In this document: positions 1 to 8,597 of the stretch, in pieces | Layout of the letters: every line of letters begins with the position of its first letter | Numbering within the stretch: position 1 is the first letter of the stretch | Origin: Actinomycetota bacterium | GTDB taxonomy: Bacteria; Actinomycetota; Actinomycetes; Actinomycetales; Microbacteriaceae | Direction: 5' to 3' | DNA: 11,297 nucleotides | Assembly: GCA_016870695.1 (NCBI GenBank) | Contig: VGAV01000044.1 | Span: forward strand, 1-11,297 | Made by a program: the position numbers and the translations under genes | The notes under the pieces: model-generated | What the model was told of the DNA's origin: nothing | Database searches by the model: none | The model's input: only the letters and a program-made list of their open reading frames with translations

Positions 1-631
1 GAGCCTCGTGACCGGCCAAGCCAGGATCGTGCGCTATCCGAGCGGTGAAGTCGTCTCTGCGAGGACCTCTCGTCGTGAGACAGAACCCGAGGCTCTCGCG
101 CTCGAGAATCAATTCTCCGGCGCGCTGTGCGTTTTCCGGGGGTCTCTTCTCGCTGTCGCGCTGCCCTTTCCGCAGGCTGAATGGTCGACCGAGGTCCACG
201 ATCATTGGCTGGCTATCTGCGCGGCGGTCACGGGCGGCGCGCGCGTGCGGAACGACGTCGTGCAGGACTATGTCCAGCATCAGAGCAACGTGCTCGGGGA
301 GGCGGCCGCAGAGCAGGACGGGGTGCTCGATGTGCTCCGGCGTCGGTGGAGAGAGGCTCATTCGAAGGCAGGTTCGTCTCTCAGGGTGTTCGGGATCTCC
401 CTGTACGCCGCGAACGCGGAGTGGGCCCGAGTGATGGCGGACGCCCTGGTGGAGCGTGTCGCGACGCCGCAAGCTCGACTGCTCGCGGCGACCTACGGGA
501 CGCGTCGTCTCCCGTTACGCTCGGCCAAAAGAGTCGCTCTCCTCATGGCCAGGAGGTCGGTGTCCCTCCGAAATGGACTTGTCTTCCTGGCGGGCTCAGC
601 CGCGGCCCTCTTCCTCCGCCCTCACGACTGA
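1..631 (+). CDS. Family 2 glycosyltransferase, C-terminal part (5' end outside the window)
   Basis: The frame is open back to base 2, so the gene enters from the left. A GTG at 8 exists but would leave an enzyme without its nucleotide-sugar domain, so I treat this as a fragment of about 209 residues. What remains fits the acceptor half of GT2 enzymes of rhamnosyltransferase/WfgS-like type: ENQFSGALCVF, then ALPFP, then VHDHWLAICAAVTG, then YVQHQSNVLGE. The last three match the family's 'PFP...HDwWlal...YRqHg.NvlG' pattern, where the HD is usually close to the acceptor site. The DxD motif would lie upstream. The C-terminus is basic with a hydrophobic stretch (VFLAGSAAALFL) that may touch the membrane. 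It probably adds one sugar to the lipid-linked repeat in the cytoplasm; donor and acceptor cannot be told. It uses codons such as TTA and AGA, rare in high-GC genomes. Its last 36 bases overlap the end of the convergent flippase gene. Confidence 0.75.
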   Translation, partial: SLVTGQARIVRYPSGEVVSARTSRRETEPEALALENQFSGALCVFRGSLLAVALPFPQAEWSTEVHDHWLAICAAVTGGARVRNDVVQDYVQHQSNVLGEAAAEQDGVLDVLRRRWREAHSKAGSSLRVFGISLYAANAEWARVMADALVERVATPQARLLAATYGTRRLPLRSAKRVALLMARRSVSLRNGLVFLAGSAAALFLRPHD

Positions 632-1861
632 GTGAGCGGTTGCTGCGCGCATCTGGCTGCGGACCTCCCGCGCTGCTGCGGTCGCCACTATCGATAGAAC
701 GACCACCTCGGACAGGGCGAGCCCCCACACGATAGCGGTGGATCCCAGAGTCGTGCCGAGCAGAAGCATCGCGGGGAGCCCCGCTGAGGCCGACGACACA
801 ATGGCGATGAGAACGACCCGGTTCCTCTGAGCCGGGACCAGGATGTTCCGAATGAGCGGCGTCGTCAGGGAGATGATCAGAAACGTCACTCCATAGGCCG
901 GGAACAGTGCGGGAGATGGAGCGACCGCTTCCCCGAGCAACCAGGCGGTGAGGGTCGGGCCCAGGAAGATCAGCACGATGAGACCGATCATCCCCACCGC
1001 GAAGTGAGCGAGCAGCGCAACGCCGTGACGCCTCACTCGACCCTCGGCCCATGTAATCTCCAGAACCCACTTCTGCAGAGTGTTCCCGGTAACGAGAATG
1101 GCAGTCAACCCGATTCGGTAGAACTTGTCTGCCGATGTCAACTCCGCTGCGGCTTGAGTGCCGACTACTGCCTGAGCAATGGGGATCGGCGCGGTCGTGT
1201 AACTGCCGCCAATCCCGTCGGCGCTGGCCAGCGGCAGGTTGTAGCGGAAACTCCGCCGGACATCAGCGAGATGGAGTGGGGGGACGGGGCGCCGATACAG
1301 GTGGAGGTTCAATGCCCCGAGACCGATAAACGTGCCCGCGATCATCATCACGGGATAAGAGATCAACGCGCCTGTGAGCTGCATCACACCGGCGCTCGCA
1401 GCCGTGAAGGCTGCGATGGGAACTGCTTCGTACCAGAGAACGAGCCGGGCTCGCCCCGTACCGACGGCGTACCACGACATGGTCAGGCCAGTCAGCCCGG
1501 AGGCGTAGACAGCCAGGGCCGCGACCACGGCGAATTCGGGGTCGACGAGTGCCGCAGCAACAGCCGCCATCACGGTTGCGGAGATGACGAACACCGTCAG
1601 TCGTGTCCAGAAGCTGTGTGCGTAGATCGATCGCCGCGCGTCGTCGTCCGCGGCGAGCGCCACGCGCGCTCCACCCGACACGTTCCACCCGTAGCTGGAG
1701 ATCATGGCACAGAGGGCCCCCAGCGCTTGTCCTGTCCCGATGGCCGCCCACCCACCCGGTCCCTCGACGCGCGAGGCCACAGGGAGAACGACCAGAGGAA
1801 CGATCGCGACGATCATCGGCGCCGTACCGAAGCCGAGAAGCCGCGACAGTAGCGTCCTCAC
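596..1861 (-). CDS. Wzx-type polysaccharide flippase (MOP superfamily)
   Basis: A 421-residue, very hydrophobic protein with about 11-12 predicted membrane helices (for example around residues 12-30, 85-107, 110-130, 146-188, 283-304, 318-340, 346-368 and 372-396). Length and helix pattern fit the MOP exporter superfamily, whose Wzx members flip undecaprenyl-diphosphate-linked repeat units across the cytoplasmic membrane. SADKFYRIG (residues 243-251) resembles the charged 'aDkfyr' segment of Wzx/RfbX proteins. The frame stays open upstream to an ATG at 1939, but I chose the GTG at 1861: it overlaps the upstream stop as GTGA and has AGGGG nine bases upstream, and the longer form adds a non-hydrophobic basic stretch read from inside the previous gene. 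It is the last gene of the - strand operon. Sequence alone cannot name the substrate; it could also be a related MOP exporter such as a teichuronic-acid flippase. Confidence 0.8.
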   Translation of the reverse strand: MRTLLSRLLGFGTAPMIVAIVPLVVLPVASRVEGPGGWAAIGTGQALGALCAMISSYGWNVSGGARVALAADDDARRSIYAHSFWTRLTVFVISATVMAAVAAALVDPEFAVVAALAVYASGLTGLTMSWYAVGTGRARLVLWYEAVPIAAFTAASAGVMQLTGALISYPVMMIAGTFIGLGALNLHLYRRPVPPLHLADVRRSFRYNLPLASADGIGGSYTTAPIPIAQAVVGTQAAAELTSADKFYRIGLTAILVTGNTLQKWVLEITWAEGRVRRHGVALLAHFAVGMIGLIVLIFLGPTLTAWLLGEAVAPSPALFPAYGVTFLIISLTTPLIRNILVPAQRNRVVLIAIVSSASAGLPAMLLLGTTLGSTAIVWGLALSEVVVLSIVATAAAREVRSQMRAATAHSVVRAEEEGRG

Positions 1862-2976
1862 TTCCGACGGCCCCTGGCCTCGACGAGCACATCGGCCACA
1901 CCATCGGCTGACGCGTCCCAGGAGAAGGTGGCCGCCCATTCCCGTCGCGTCTGGGCGTCGGCAAGGGTCTGCTTCCGTTCGAGACAGGCGAGAATCGCCT
2001 GACCGAACGGGATCGGGTTTCGCGCATCGGCGTAGTGCGTGACGGCTCCACCGACCTCTCGCAGCACGGGGACGTCGTTGGCGAGCACGGCGGTCCCTCG
2101 GGCCAGCGCTTCGAGCACGGGGAGCCCGAAGCCCTCGGTCAGCGACGGACAGACGTAAAGGTCGGCGGATTCGTAAAGTCGGTCCAGCTCACCGTCGCTC
2201 ACCCACCCCGGCAACACGACGTCGTTCGAAAGCCCGTATCGAGTCGCGACGGCAGCGAGCGGGTCCGAGCTTCCACCTCCCGGGAGAATCGTCACGGGGC
2301 GCCTATGGGGCGGTATGGAGGCCAGCGCGGCCAAGAGCCCGTGCATGTTCTTGTGGGGCATCCGGTTGCCGACGCTCAGGAGGATCGGACGTCCTGAGTC
2401 TGGAAGGGTGCGCCCCTTCCCCTCCGGCGCGGGAATGTGGACTCCATTGCGAACCACGCGCAGTTGATCCTGTGGCAGACGCAGATGCGTAGCGATGTCC
2501 TGCGCTGCGGCGTGCGAGACAGTGAGAACCAGATCTGCGGTACGCGCGGTGCGCGCCATCAGCTGGGCAGTCCCCCATCTTCTGATGCGGTCGGCTACCC
2601 CTCCTCCCGCGACATCATGGTAGATCACGTCGTGGAGAGTGACCACGCGGGAGATCGGGCCGCGCGTGATGGGCCCGAAATTGGCGGGCGACCAGATCAG
2701 GTCGGCCGCACGACGGCGCGCGACTGCGGTGACCGCTGTCGTCGCCGCCAGGGCCCACTCGCGGGGCGACCCACTGTTGCGTGGCTGGAAGACCACTTTC
2801 CCCGGGAAGAAGGAAGCGACGGCATCCACGCCCTCGGCGTTGCAGAAGGCCACCAACTCGCTCGTCGGCAGCCTGGCCGCGAGGCGCGGCAGGATCTCGC
2901 GAACGTAGGTCTCCGTTCCTCCTCGCCCGCCGGTGAAACCCATCAGGTCGACGAAGATACGCGCCGGGACGGTCAC
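1858..2976 (-). CDS. Family 4 glycosyltransferase (GT-B fold)
   Basis: A 372-residue protein with the full two-domain GT4 layout. The N-terminal Rossmann domain opens with RIFVDLMGFTGGRGGTETYV (6-25), the glycine-rich loop with the family's 'GG.E.y' motif. VTLHDVIYH (112-120) and LTVSHAAAQD (151-160) follow, both typical of mannosyl-/rhamnosyltransferase-like GT4 enzymes. The C-terminal donor domain has VVRNGV (174-179), LSVGNRMPHKN (200-210) and the EX7E signature E281-GFGLPVL-E289, which binds the nucleotide-sugar donor. It should retain configuration at the anomeric centre and act on the cytoplasmic face. The start is GTG at 2976, overlapping the upstream TGA as GTGA; a GGAGG lies 13 bases upstream, further than ideal, so coupling to the previous gene may matter. 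Family is secure; the sugar donor (mannose, rhamnose or other) is not readable from sequence. Confidence 0.88.
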   Translation of the reverse strand: MTVPARIFVDLMGFTGGRGGTETYVREILPRLAARLPTSELVAFCNAEGVDAVASFFPGKVVFQPRNSGSPREWALAATTAVTAVARRRAADLIWSPANFGPITRGPISRVVTLHDVIYHDVAGGGVADRIRRWGTAQLMARTARTADLVLTVSHAAAQDIATHLRLPQDQLRVVRNGVHIPAPEGKGRTLPDSGRPILLSVGNRMPHKNMHGLLAALASIPPHRRPVTILPGGGSSDPLAAVATRYGLSNDVVLPGWVSDGELDRLYESADLYVCPSLTEGFGLPVLEALARGTAVLANDVPVLREVGGAVTHYADARNPIPFGQAILACLERKQTLADAQTRREWAATFSWDASADGVADVLVEARGRRK

Positions 2977-4163
2977 GTTTCGATGACCGCCTCCGGCTTC
3001 TGCTCACGACGAGGTGTTGTGAGGACGCCTGAGAAGAAACTCATTAGCACCGTCTGAAAGCCCAGAATGATGCCCAGGGAGCTCGGAATCGCAATCCGAA
3101 CGACATCCGCTGCATCCTGCGGGCCGAAATCGAGCCCGCCCCAACGCACCACCTGCACGACTCCGATGATCACTCCCAGGGCGAAGAGGGCGAGCCCGGC
3201 CAGAAGACCACGCTCGGCGCTCCACCGCGCCACGATGGCCCGGTACCTGTCGCTGGCGGGTAGGAACCCCTCCTGCGTCGCGAACAGTTTCGTCAACCAG
3301 AAGAACAGAAGCGACTGATAACCGATGACGCATAGCGCGCTGGCGTACACCATCGTCGTGACGTCGAAGCCGATCCCCCCGATCTCCACCCCTCCGAAGG
3401 AGAGCACCCCCACTGCGATCGCTCCGAGCAGAACAGCTATCAAGCCCGGATAGACGAAGAGCCAACGCGGAGCGAAGAGAAGCAGGAATCGAAGGTGGCG
3501 CCAACCGTCATGCCAGCTGCGCAGGTGCGGAGGCCGTGAGCGACCGTCCTTTTTGAGCGTCGTCGGGACTTCATCGATTCGATAGCGCGCGAGGGATGCT
3601 TTCACCACCATCTCGGACGCGAACTCCATACCGGTGGTCTGCAGGTCCAGGTCGCGGATGCGATCGCGGTTGAAGCCGCGGAGGCCGCAATGAAAGTCAC
3701 GAACGTTCGGCCGGAAGAAGAGCTGACCGATGAAGGACAGGACGGGATTCCCCAAATATTTGTGCAGCGGGGGCATCGCGCCCGGGGCGATACCCCCGGC
3801 GAAACGGTTGCCCATGACGAGGTCTGAACCCTCGCGGAGCTTGCCGACGAACGGATCGAGAGCAGTGAAGTCGTAGCTGTCGTCCGCGTCGCCCATGATG
3901 ATGTAACGACCACGGGCCGCCTCGATGCCGTTGATGAGGGCGGCGCCGTACCCGCGACGCGGAGCTGTGGACACGCGCGCTCCGAGGTTCCGGGCGATCT
4001 CTTGAGAACCGTCCGTGCTGCCGTTGTCGGAGATGAGGACCTCGCCGCTGACGTGAGAGCGGTCCAGGTAGCCGTGAGCCTTCTCGATGCAGGTCGCCAG
4101 CGTCTCGGCCTCGTTCAAGCAAGGCATGAGGATGGTCAGCTCGATGTCATGTTTGTCAGTCAC
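2973..4163 (-). CDS. Dpm1/GtrB-like family 2 glycosyltransferase with four-helix membrane tail
   Basis: A 396-residue protein. Residues 9-225 are a GT-A domain: LTILMPCLNEAETL (9-22), SDNGSTDGS (45-53), RRGYGAALINGI (69-80) and the metal-binding GDADDSYDF (91-99, DAD at 92-94), then FHCGLRGFNRD (157-167). These fit polyprenyl-phosphate hexose synthases of the Dpm1/ArnC/GtrB group, which move glucose, mannose or another sugar from UDP/GDP donors to undecaprenyl phosphate. The tail carries about four membrane helices (roughly 227-254, 268-290, 319-340 and 355-383); GtrB-type proteins often have two. The open frame runs up to 4385, but a GTG at 4163 has a strong GGAGGGG eight bases upstream and puts the start just before the first beta strand, while the extension is proline/serine-rich shadow sequence. 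It overlaps the upstream GT4 by 8 bases. Bases near its 3' end are much less GC-rich than the right half of the window, and a CTA codon is used. It likely supplies a lipid-linked sugar for a transferase acting outside the membrane. Confidence 0.85.
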   Translation of the reverse strand: MTDKHDIELTILMPCLNEAETLATCIEKAHGYLDRSHVSGEVLISDNGSTDGSQEIARNLGARVSTAPRRGYGAALINGIEAARGRYIIMGDADDSYDFTALDPFVGKLREGSDLVMGNRFAGGIAPGAMPPLHKYLGNPVLSFIGQLFFRPNVRDFHCGLRGFNRDRIRDLDLQTTGMEFASEMVVKASLARYRIDEVPTTLKKDGRSRPPHLRSWHDGWRHLRFLLLFAPRWLFVYPGLIAVLLGAIAVGVLSFGGVEIGGIGFDVTTMVYASALCVIGYQSLLFFWLTKLFATQEGFLPASDRYRAIVARWSAERGLLAGLALFALGVIIGVVQVVRWGGLDFGPQDAADVVRIAIPSSLGIILGFQTVLMSFFSGVLTTPRREQKPEAVIET

Positions 4164-5376
4164 GGGGATCCCCTCCGGGAACTTCTTGCGGTTGCTGCTG
4201 TACGGCGGAGCGGCCGGGGTCGACGACCTCCAGCAGCTGTCGGATGGTGGCGTCGATCGTGCGTTCGCGCCGGGCGCGGTCGTACCACTCGCGGGTGCGG
4301 TCGCGCAGGGCCGGACCGGCGAGCACGACCTCGGCGATGGCGTCGCCGAGGGGTCCGGGCGCGGGGGAGGCGGCGACGGCGCCATTCGTCCCGGGTTCGA
4401 CGAGCTCGGTCGCGGCGTTGTCGGGGTCCTCCACGAGGACGACCGGGACGCCGTGGCGGGCGGCCTCCACGACGACGAGACCGTAGCCCTCCCGCCGCGA
4501 GGGATTGACGACGGCGGCGGCGCCGCCCACGATCCGGCGCAGATCGTCCTCGCTCACGAAGCCGGGGAGCTCCGTCCAGGCCGCGGCGTCCGCGGCGCCG
4601 ACGGCGGCACGGACGTCGGAGGTGCTCGGGCCGCTGCCGAGGATCACCAGGCGCAGCCCGGGGATCGTCCGCCGCGCGACGGCGACGGCCGCCGGGATGC
4701 TCTCGACCTGCTTGTCGGGGATGTGGCGTCCGACGTACACGACGTACGAGGGCTCGGCCGCGGCCCCCGCCCGGGGCTCCGGCGCGGCGTCGTCGTCGAT
4801 GAGGCCGGGACTGCGCAGCAGCGTGCCGCGGAAGCCCTCGGCGCGCAGGCGCCCGGCGGTGAGGGCCGAGTGGCATGTCGCGACGGGGGTCAGAGCCACG
4901 GCGAGTCGCTGGGCCGCCCAGGCGAGGGCGCCGACGGCACGGCCGGCGTACTCCGCCCACTGACGGCGGCCCCACACCTCGAGGTAGTCGACGACGAGCG
5001 TGGTGCCCGAGCCGAGGAGCGCGGCGCGAGCGGTTAGCACGTTCAGCGCGGGGAGTCCGGACACGACGACGGTGCCGTAACGGCGGCGCCGTCGCAGGAG
5101 CGCCCAGCCGAGACGCAGGGCGAACACCACCGCGGTCCCGGTGCGGCGCACCCCGTTCTCGTCGTACAGGCGCAGGGCGGGGGAGACGGTGACCACGTCG
5201 AAGTCCGGGGCGGTCAGCGGCGCGCCCGCGCCCTGGTCGGCGGTGAGGTAGTCGACGTCGTATCCCGATCGCGCGAGGCTCTCGGCGAACGCCCGGTACT
5301 GGCGCTCCCCGCCGCCGACGGTGAACGGGAAGAGGCAGTCGTAGGCGATGGCGACGCGGCGGCGACGGTCCGTCAT
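4156..5376 (-). CDS. Family 4 glycosyltransferase (GT-B fold)
   Basis: A 406-residue GT4 enzyme. The N-terminal domain begins VAIAYDCLFPFTVGGGERQY (8-27), the glycine-rich acceptor-side loop. VVDYLEVWGRRQW (128-140) and CHSALTAGRLRAEG (168-181) follow. The donor domain has YVGRHIPDKQ (214-223), RLVILGSGP (242-250) and the EX7E motif E296-GYGLVVV-E304. It should transfer a sugar from a nucleotide donor in the cytoplasm during repeat assembly; the donor is not readable. I chose the ATG at 5376, which overlaps the stop of the upstream gene as ATGA and has AAGGG five bases upstream, instead of the ATG at 5553, whose extra 59 arginine-rich residues are shadow sequence. The last 15 residues are unlike the rest (a short QQQPQE stretch) and fall where base composition drops, suggesting the gene's end was remade at a recombination junction. 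It overlaps the next gene by 8 bases. Confidence 0.88.
   Translation of the reverse strand: MTDRRRRVAIAYDCLFPFTVGGGERQYRAFAESLARSGYDVDYLTADQGAGAPLTAPDFDVVTVSPALRLYDENGVRRTGTAVVFALRLGWALLRRRRRYGTVVVSGLPALNVLTARAALLGSGTTLVVDYLEVWGRRQWAEYAGRAVGALAWAAQRLAVALTPVATCHSALTAGRLRAEGFRGTLLRSPGLIDDDAAPEPRAGAAAEPSYVVYVGRHIPDKQVESIPAAVAVARRTIPGLRLVILGSGPSTSDVRAAVGAADAAAWTELPGFVSEDDLRRIVGGAAAVVNPSRREGYGLVVVEAARHGVPVVLVEDPDNAATELVEPGTNGAVAASPAPGPLGDAIAEVVLAGPALRDRTREWYDRARRERTIDATIRQLLEVVDPGRSAVQQQPQEVPGGDPRD
4170..4176 (-). promoter_or_regulatory. Strong ribosome binding site deciding the GTG start at 4163
   Basis: On the - strand GGAGGGG precedes the GTG at 4163, with eight bases between GGAGG and the start codon. 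It lies inside the last codons of the upstream GT4 gene. It settles the start of the Dpm1-like gene against the longer frame reaching 4385. The site is partly inside a perfect 10-base palindrome, GGGGATCCCC (4164-4173), which could weakly pair over the Shine-Dalgarno; I cannot say whether that matters. Confidence 0.7.
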
Positions 5377-7295
5377 GAGCACCCTTCGATCCTGAAGAGC
5401 TTCGCATCCGGGCCCTCGGAGTCGACGAGGACGAGCCGCGCGGACGGTTCGAGGTCCTCCAGGCCGGTGTAGGCCGAGCCGTCGTTGCCGTTCACCGTGC
5501 GGTCGCCGAAGTCCAGGACGTAGGTCGCGCCGACGGCGCGCACGGCCTCGCACACCTCGGGGTCAGAGTCGATGTCGCGGAGGTTCTCCGTGAGGTACTG
5601 CTCGTCGGGGGTGCGGGTGCCGAAGACGTGGCGCTCGGTCACCGTGCGGTCGCCGATGGCGTAGGCGAGCGAGGCCCCCGTCAGCGGGCTGCCGACGATG
5701 ACGGCATCCGGCGGGGTCGTCTCGTCGAGGCGGGTGAGCACGTCGAGCTCGTCCTCGCTCAGGACGTTCGCATCGGCCCGCAGCGCGTACTGGCCCTGCG
5801 TCTGCACGATCGTCGCGCGGACGTTCTGTCCCACCGCCACGGAGGCGGCGAGGGCGGTCACGACGGCGACGGCGGCCACCGGCGCCCACGCGGAGGCTCC
5901 GGGCAGACGACCGAGGCCCGCCCGCAGCCCGTCGGACACGGCCAGCGCGCCGAGCGTCACCAGCGGGATGGCGGCGACGGGCAGGAGCGCCGCGAGACGG
6001 TAGGGGTCGTTGTACCAGGGGTTGGCGAGGAACTCGCGGATCGGGTTCGCCACCACGGCGCCGGAGCACAGCACGAAGAGGACGAGCGCGGCGAGGAACG
6101 GACCGGCCGCGGGCAGACGGGCGGGTCGCCGGGCGATCACGACCGCGCCGACCGCGAGGAGGAGCGCGAGGACGATCGTCATGGGGAACTGCCGCGGAGC
6201 GAGCGTGAGGGCCTCGCCCACCGCCTGCGACGCCGTCTGCCACGGTCCCCAGCGGGACATGTCGTAGTTGGTGCGGGCGACGGTCCAGACCGCGTAGCCG
6301 ATCACCAGCAGCCCCAGCGTGACGACGGCCAGGGCGAGGAAGCGTCCCCGCGTGCGCTCGGTGCGGGTGAACGGGACGAGGAGGAGCACGACCGCCGGCA
6401 CCGCGAGCGCGAACACCCCGAGGAGGGCGTTCGGGTGGGAGATGCCCACGCCGACCGAGATGAGGAGGAGGAGCAGGAACGGGCGGACGCGCTCACGCCA
6501 CCCGGACGCCTGCACGAGCGGCCAGACCGCCGCGAGCGCCGCGCCGATCAGGGCGTAGCCCGCGAAGTTGGGGTACAGGACGCCGAAGTCGAGCAGGAGC
6601 AGGGGGAACGCGCCGAAGCCGGTGGCCAGCAGGGCGGCGAAGACGACGGCGAGCGGTCGGCGGAAGACCGCCCAGGCCAGCGCCGCCGCCGAGAATGGCC
6701 AGACCACCGCGCCGATGACGATGTTCCCCGCGGTGACGGCGACGGGGATGGGCGCACCGGTGAGGAGCTGGACCAGCGCGACGATGCTGTGCCAGCCGTT
6801 CGGGTAGAACGGGATGTCCGAGGTCGCGCCGATCTGGACGGCGGACGCGTCGGCGGTGTCGGTGGCCAGCTTGATCGCGTTGAGGTGGACGATGTTGTCG
6901 AGCGTCTGGGAGATGGCATCCGGTCGCCCGAACGCGACGACGAGCTGCACCCCGATCGCGAGGGCGCTCACCGCGAGGGCCACCGTCATGCCGACCGCGT
7001 GGGCCGGGCGGACGGAGACGACCTCGCCGGCCCGGAGCATCCGTCGCACGACGAAGGCGACGGCGGCGATCAGGACCGCGACGAGGGCGACAGGGAGCGG
7101 GGACCACGGCAGTCGCACGAAGTGGGCGACGTTGGAGGCGACCGCGAGGACCGTCACCGACATCGCCGGGACGAGCAGCCACGGGAGGACGTCGCGCACG
7201 TTCCACCCGGCGAGGCGGATGAGGATGCCGGGCAGGAGGACGGCGGCCAGTGCGACGGCGATCGACGGAAGCGCCGTCAGCCAGCTGCCGGACAT
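5373..7295 (-). CDS. DUF6541-like polytopic membrane protein, possible GT-C-type glycosyltransferase
   Basis: A 640-residue protein: N-terminal helices near 5-28, 36-60, 66-86 and 100-122, a loop, then many more helices up to about 490, and a soluble C-terminal part (about 500-640) likely outside the membrane. The first large loop has RPDAISQTLDNIVHLNAIK (124-142) and FYPNGWHSIVALV (163-175); later come ISHPNALLG (285-293) and NPWYNDPYRLAALLP (425-439). From memory this combination marks the DUF6541 proteins common in actinobacterial polysaccharide clusters. Many helices plus a conserved acid in an early external loop resembles GT-C enzymes, which use polyprenyl-phosphate sugars; D133 is a candidate catalytic residue. 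That function is inference. The ATG at 7295 has GGGAG four bases upstream, no upstream gene to overlap, and a promoter-like sequence about 30 bases away. It is the first gene of the operon. Its very high GC produces long false frames on the other strand. Confidence 0.7.
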   Translation of the reverse strand: MSGSWLTALPSIAVALAAVLLPGILIRLAGWNVRDVLPWLLVPAMSVTVLAVASNVAHFVRLPWSPLPVALVAVLIAAVAFVVRRMLRAGEVVSVRPAHAVGMTVALAVSALAIGVQLVVAFGRPDAISQTLDNIVHLNAIKLATDTADASAVQIGATSDIPFYPNGWHSIVALVQLLTGAPIPVAVTAGNIVIGAVVWPFSAAALAWAVFRRPLAVVFAALLATGFGAFPLLLLDFGVLYPNFAGYALIGAALAAVWPLVQASGWRERVRPFLLLLLISVGVGISHPNALLGVFALAVPAVVLLLVPFTRTERTRGRFLALAVVTLGLLVIGYAVWTVARTNYDMSRWGPWQTASQAVGEALTLAPRQFPMTIVLALLLAVGAVVIARRPARLPAAGPFLAALVLFVLCSGAVVANPIREFLANPWYNDPYRLAALLPVAAIPLVTLGALAVSDGLRAGLGRLPGASAWAPVAAVAVVTALAASVAVGQNVRATIVQTQGQYALRADANVLSEDELDVLTRLDETTPPDAVIVGSPLTGASLAYAIGDRTVTERHVFGTRTPDEQYLTENLRDIDSDPEVCEAVRAVGATYVLDFGDRTVNGNDGSAYTGLEDLEPSARLVLVDSEGPDAKLFRIEGCS

Positions 7296-8596
<1,301 letters not shown>

Positions 8597-8597
8597 G

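Noticed and set aside
600..720. Possible terminator after the converging genes
   Set aside because: Short GC-rich repeats occur, but I found no stable stem followed by a T run, and the stretch is coding.
4164..4385. N-terminal extension of the Dpm1-like protein back to 4385
   Set aside because: The 74 extra residues are proline/serine-rich and read through the upstream GT4 gene. A GTG with a strong GGAGGGG fits the family start.
4087..5037. Open frame of 316 codons on the + strand opposite the GT4 gene
   Set aside because: It is a glycine/aspartate/arginine-rich shadow of the well-supported - strand GT4.
5377..5553. N-terminal extension of the GT4 back to 5553
   Set aside because: The extra residues are arginine-rich and overlap the coding C-terminus of the DUF6541-like protein. 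The ATG at 5376 overlaps its stop as ATGA.
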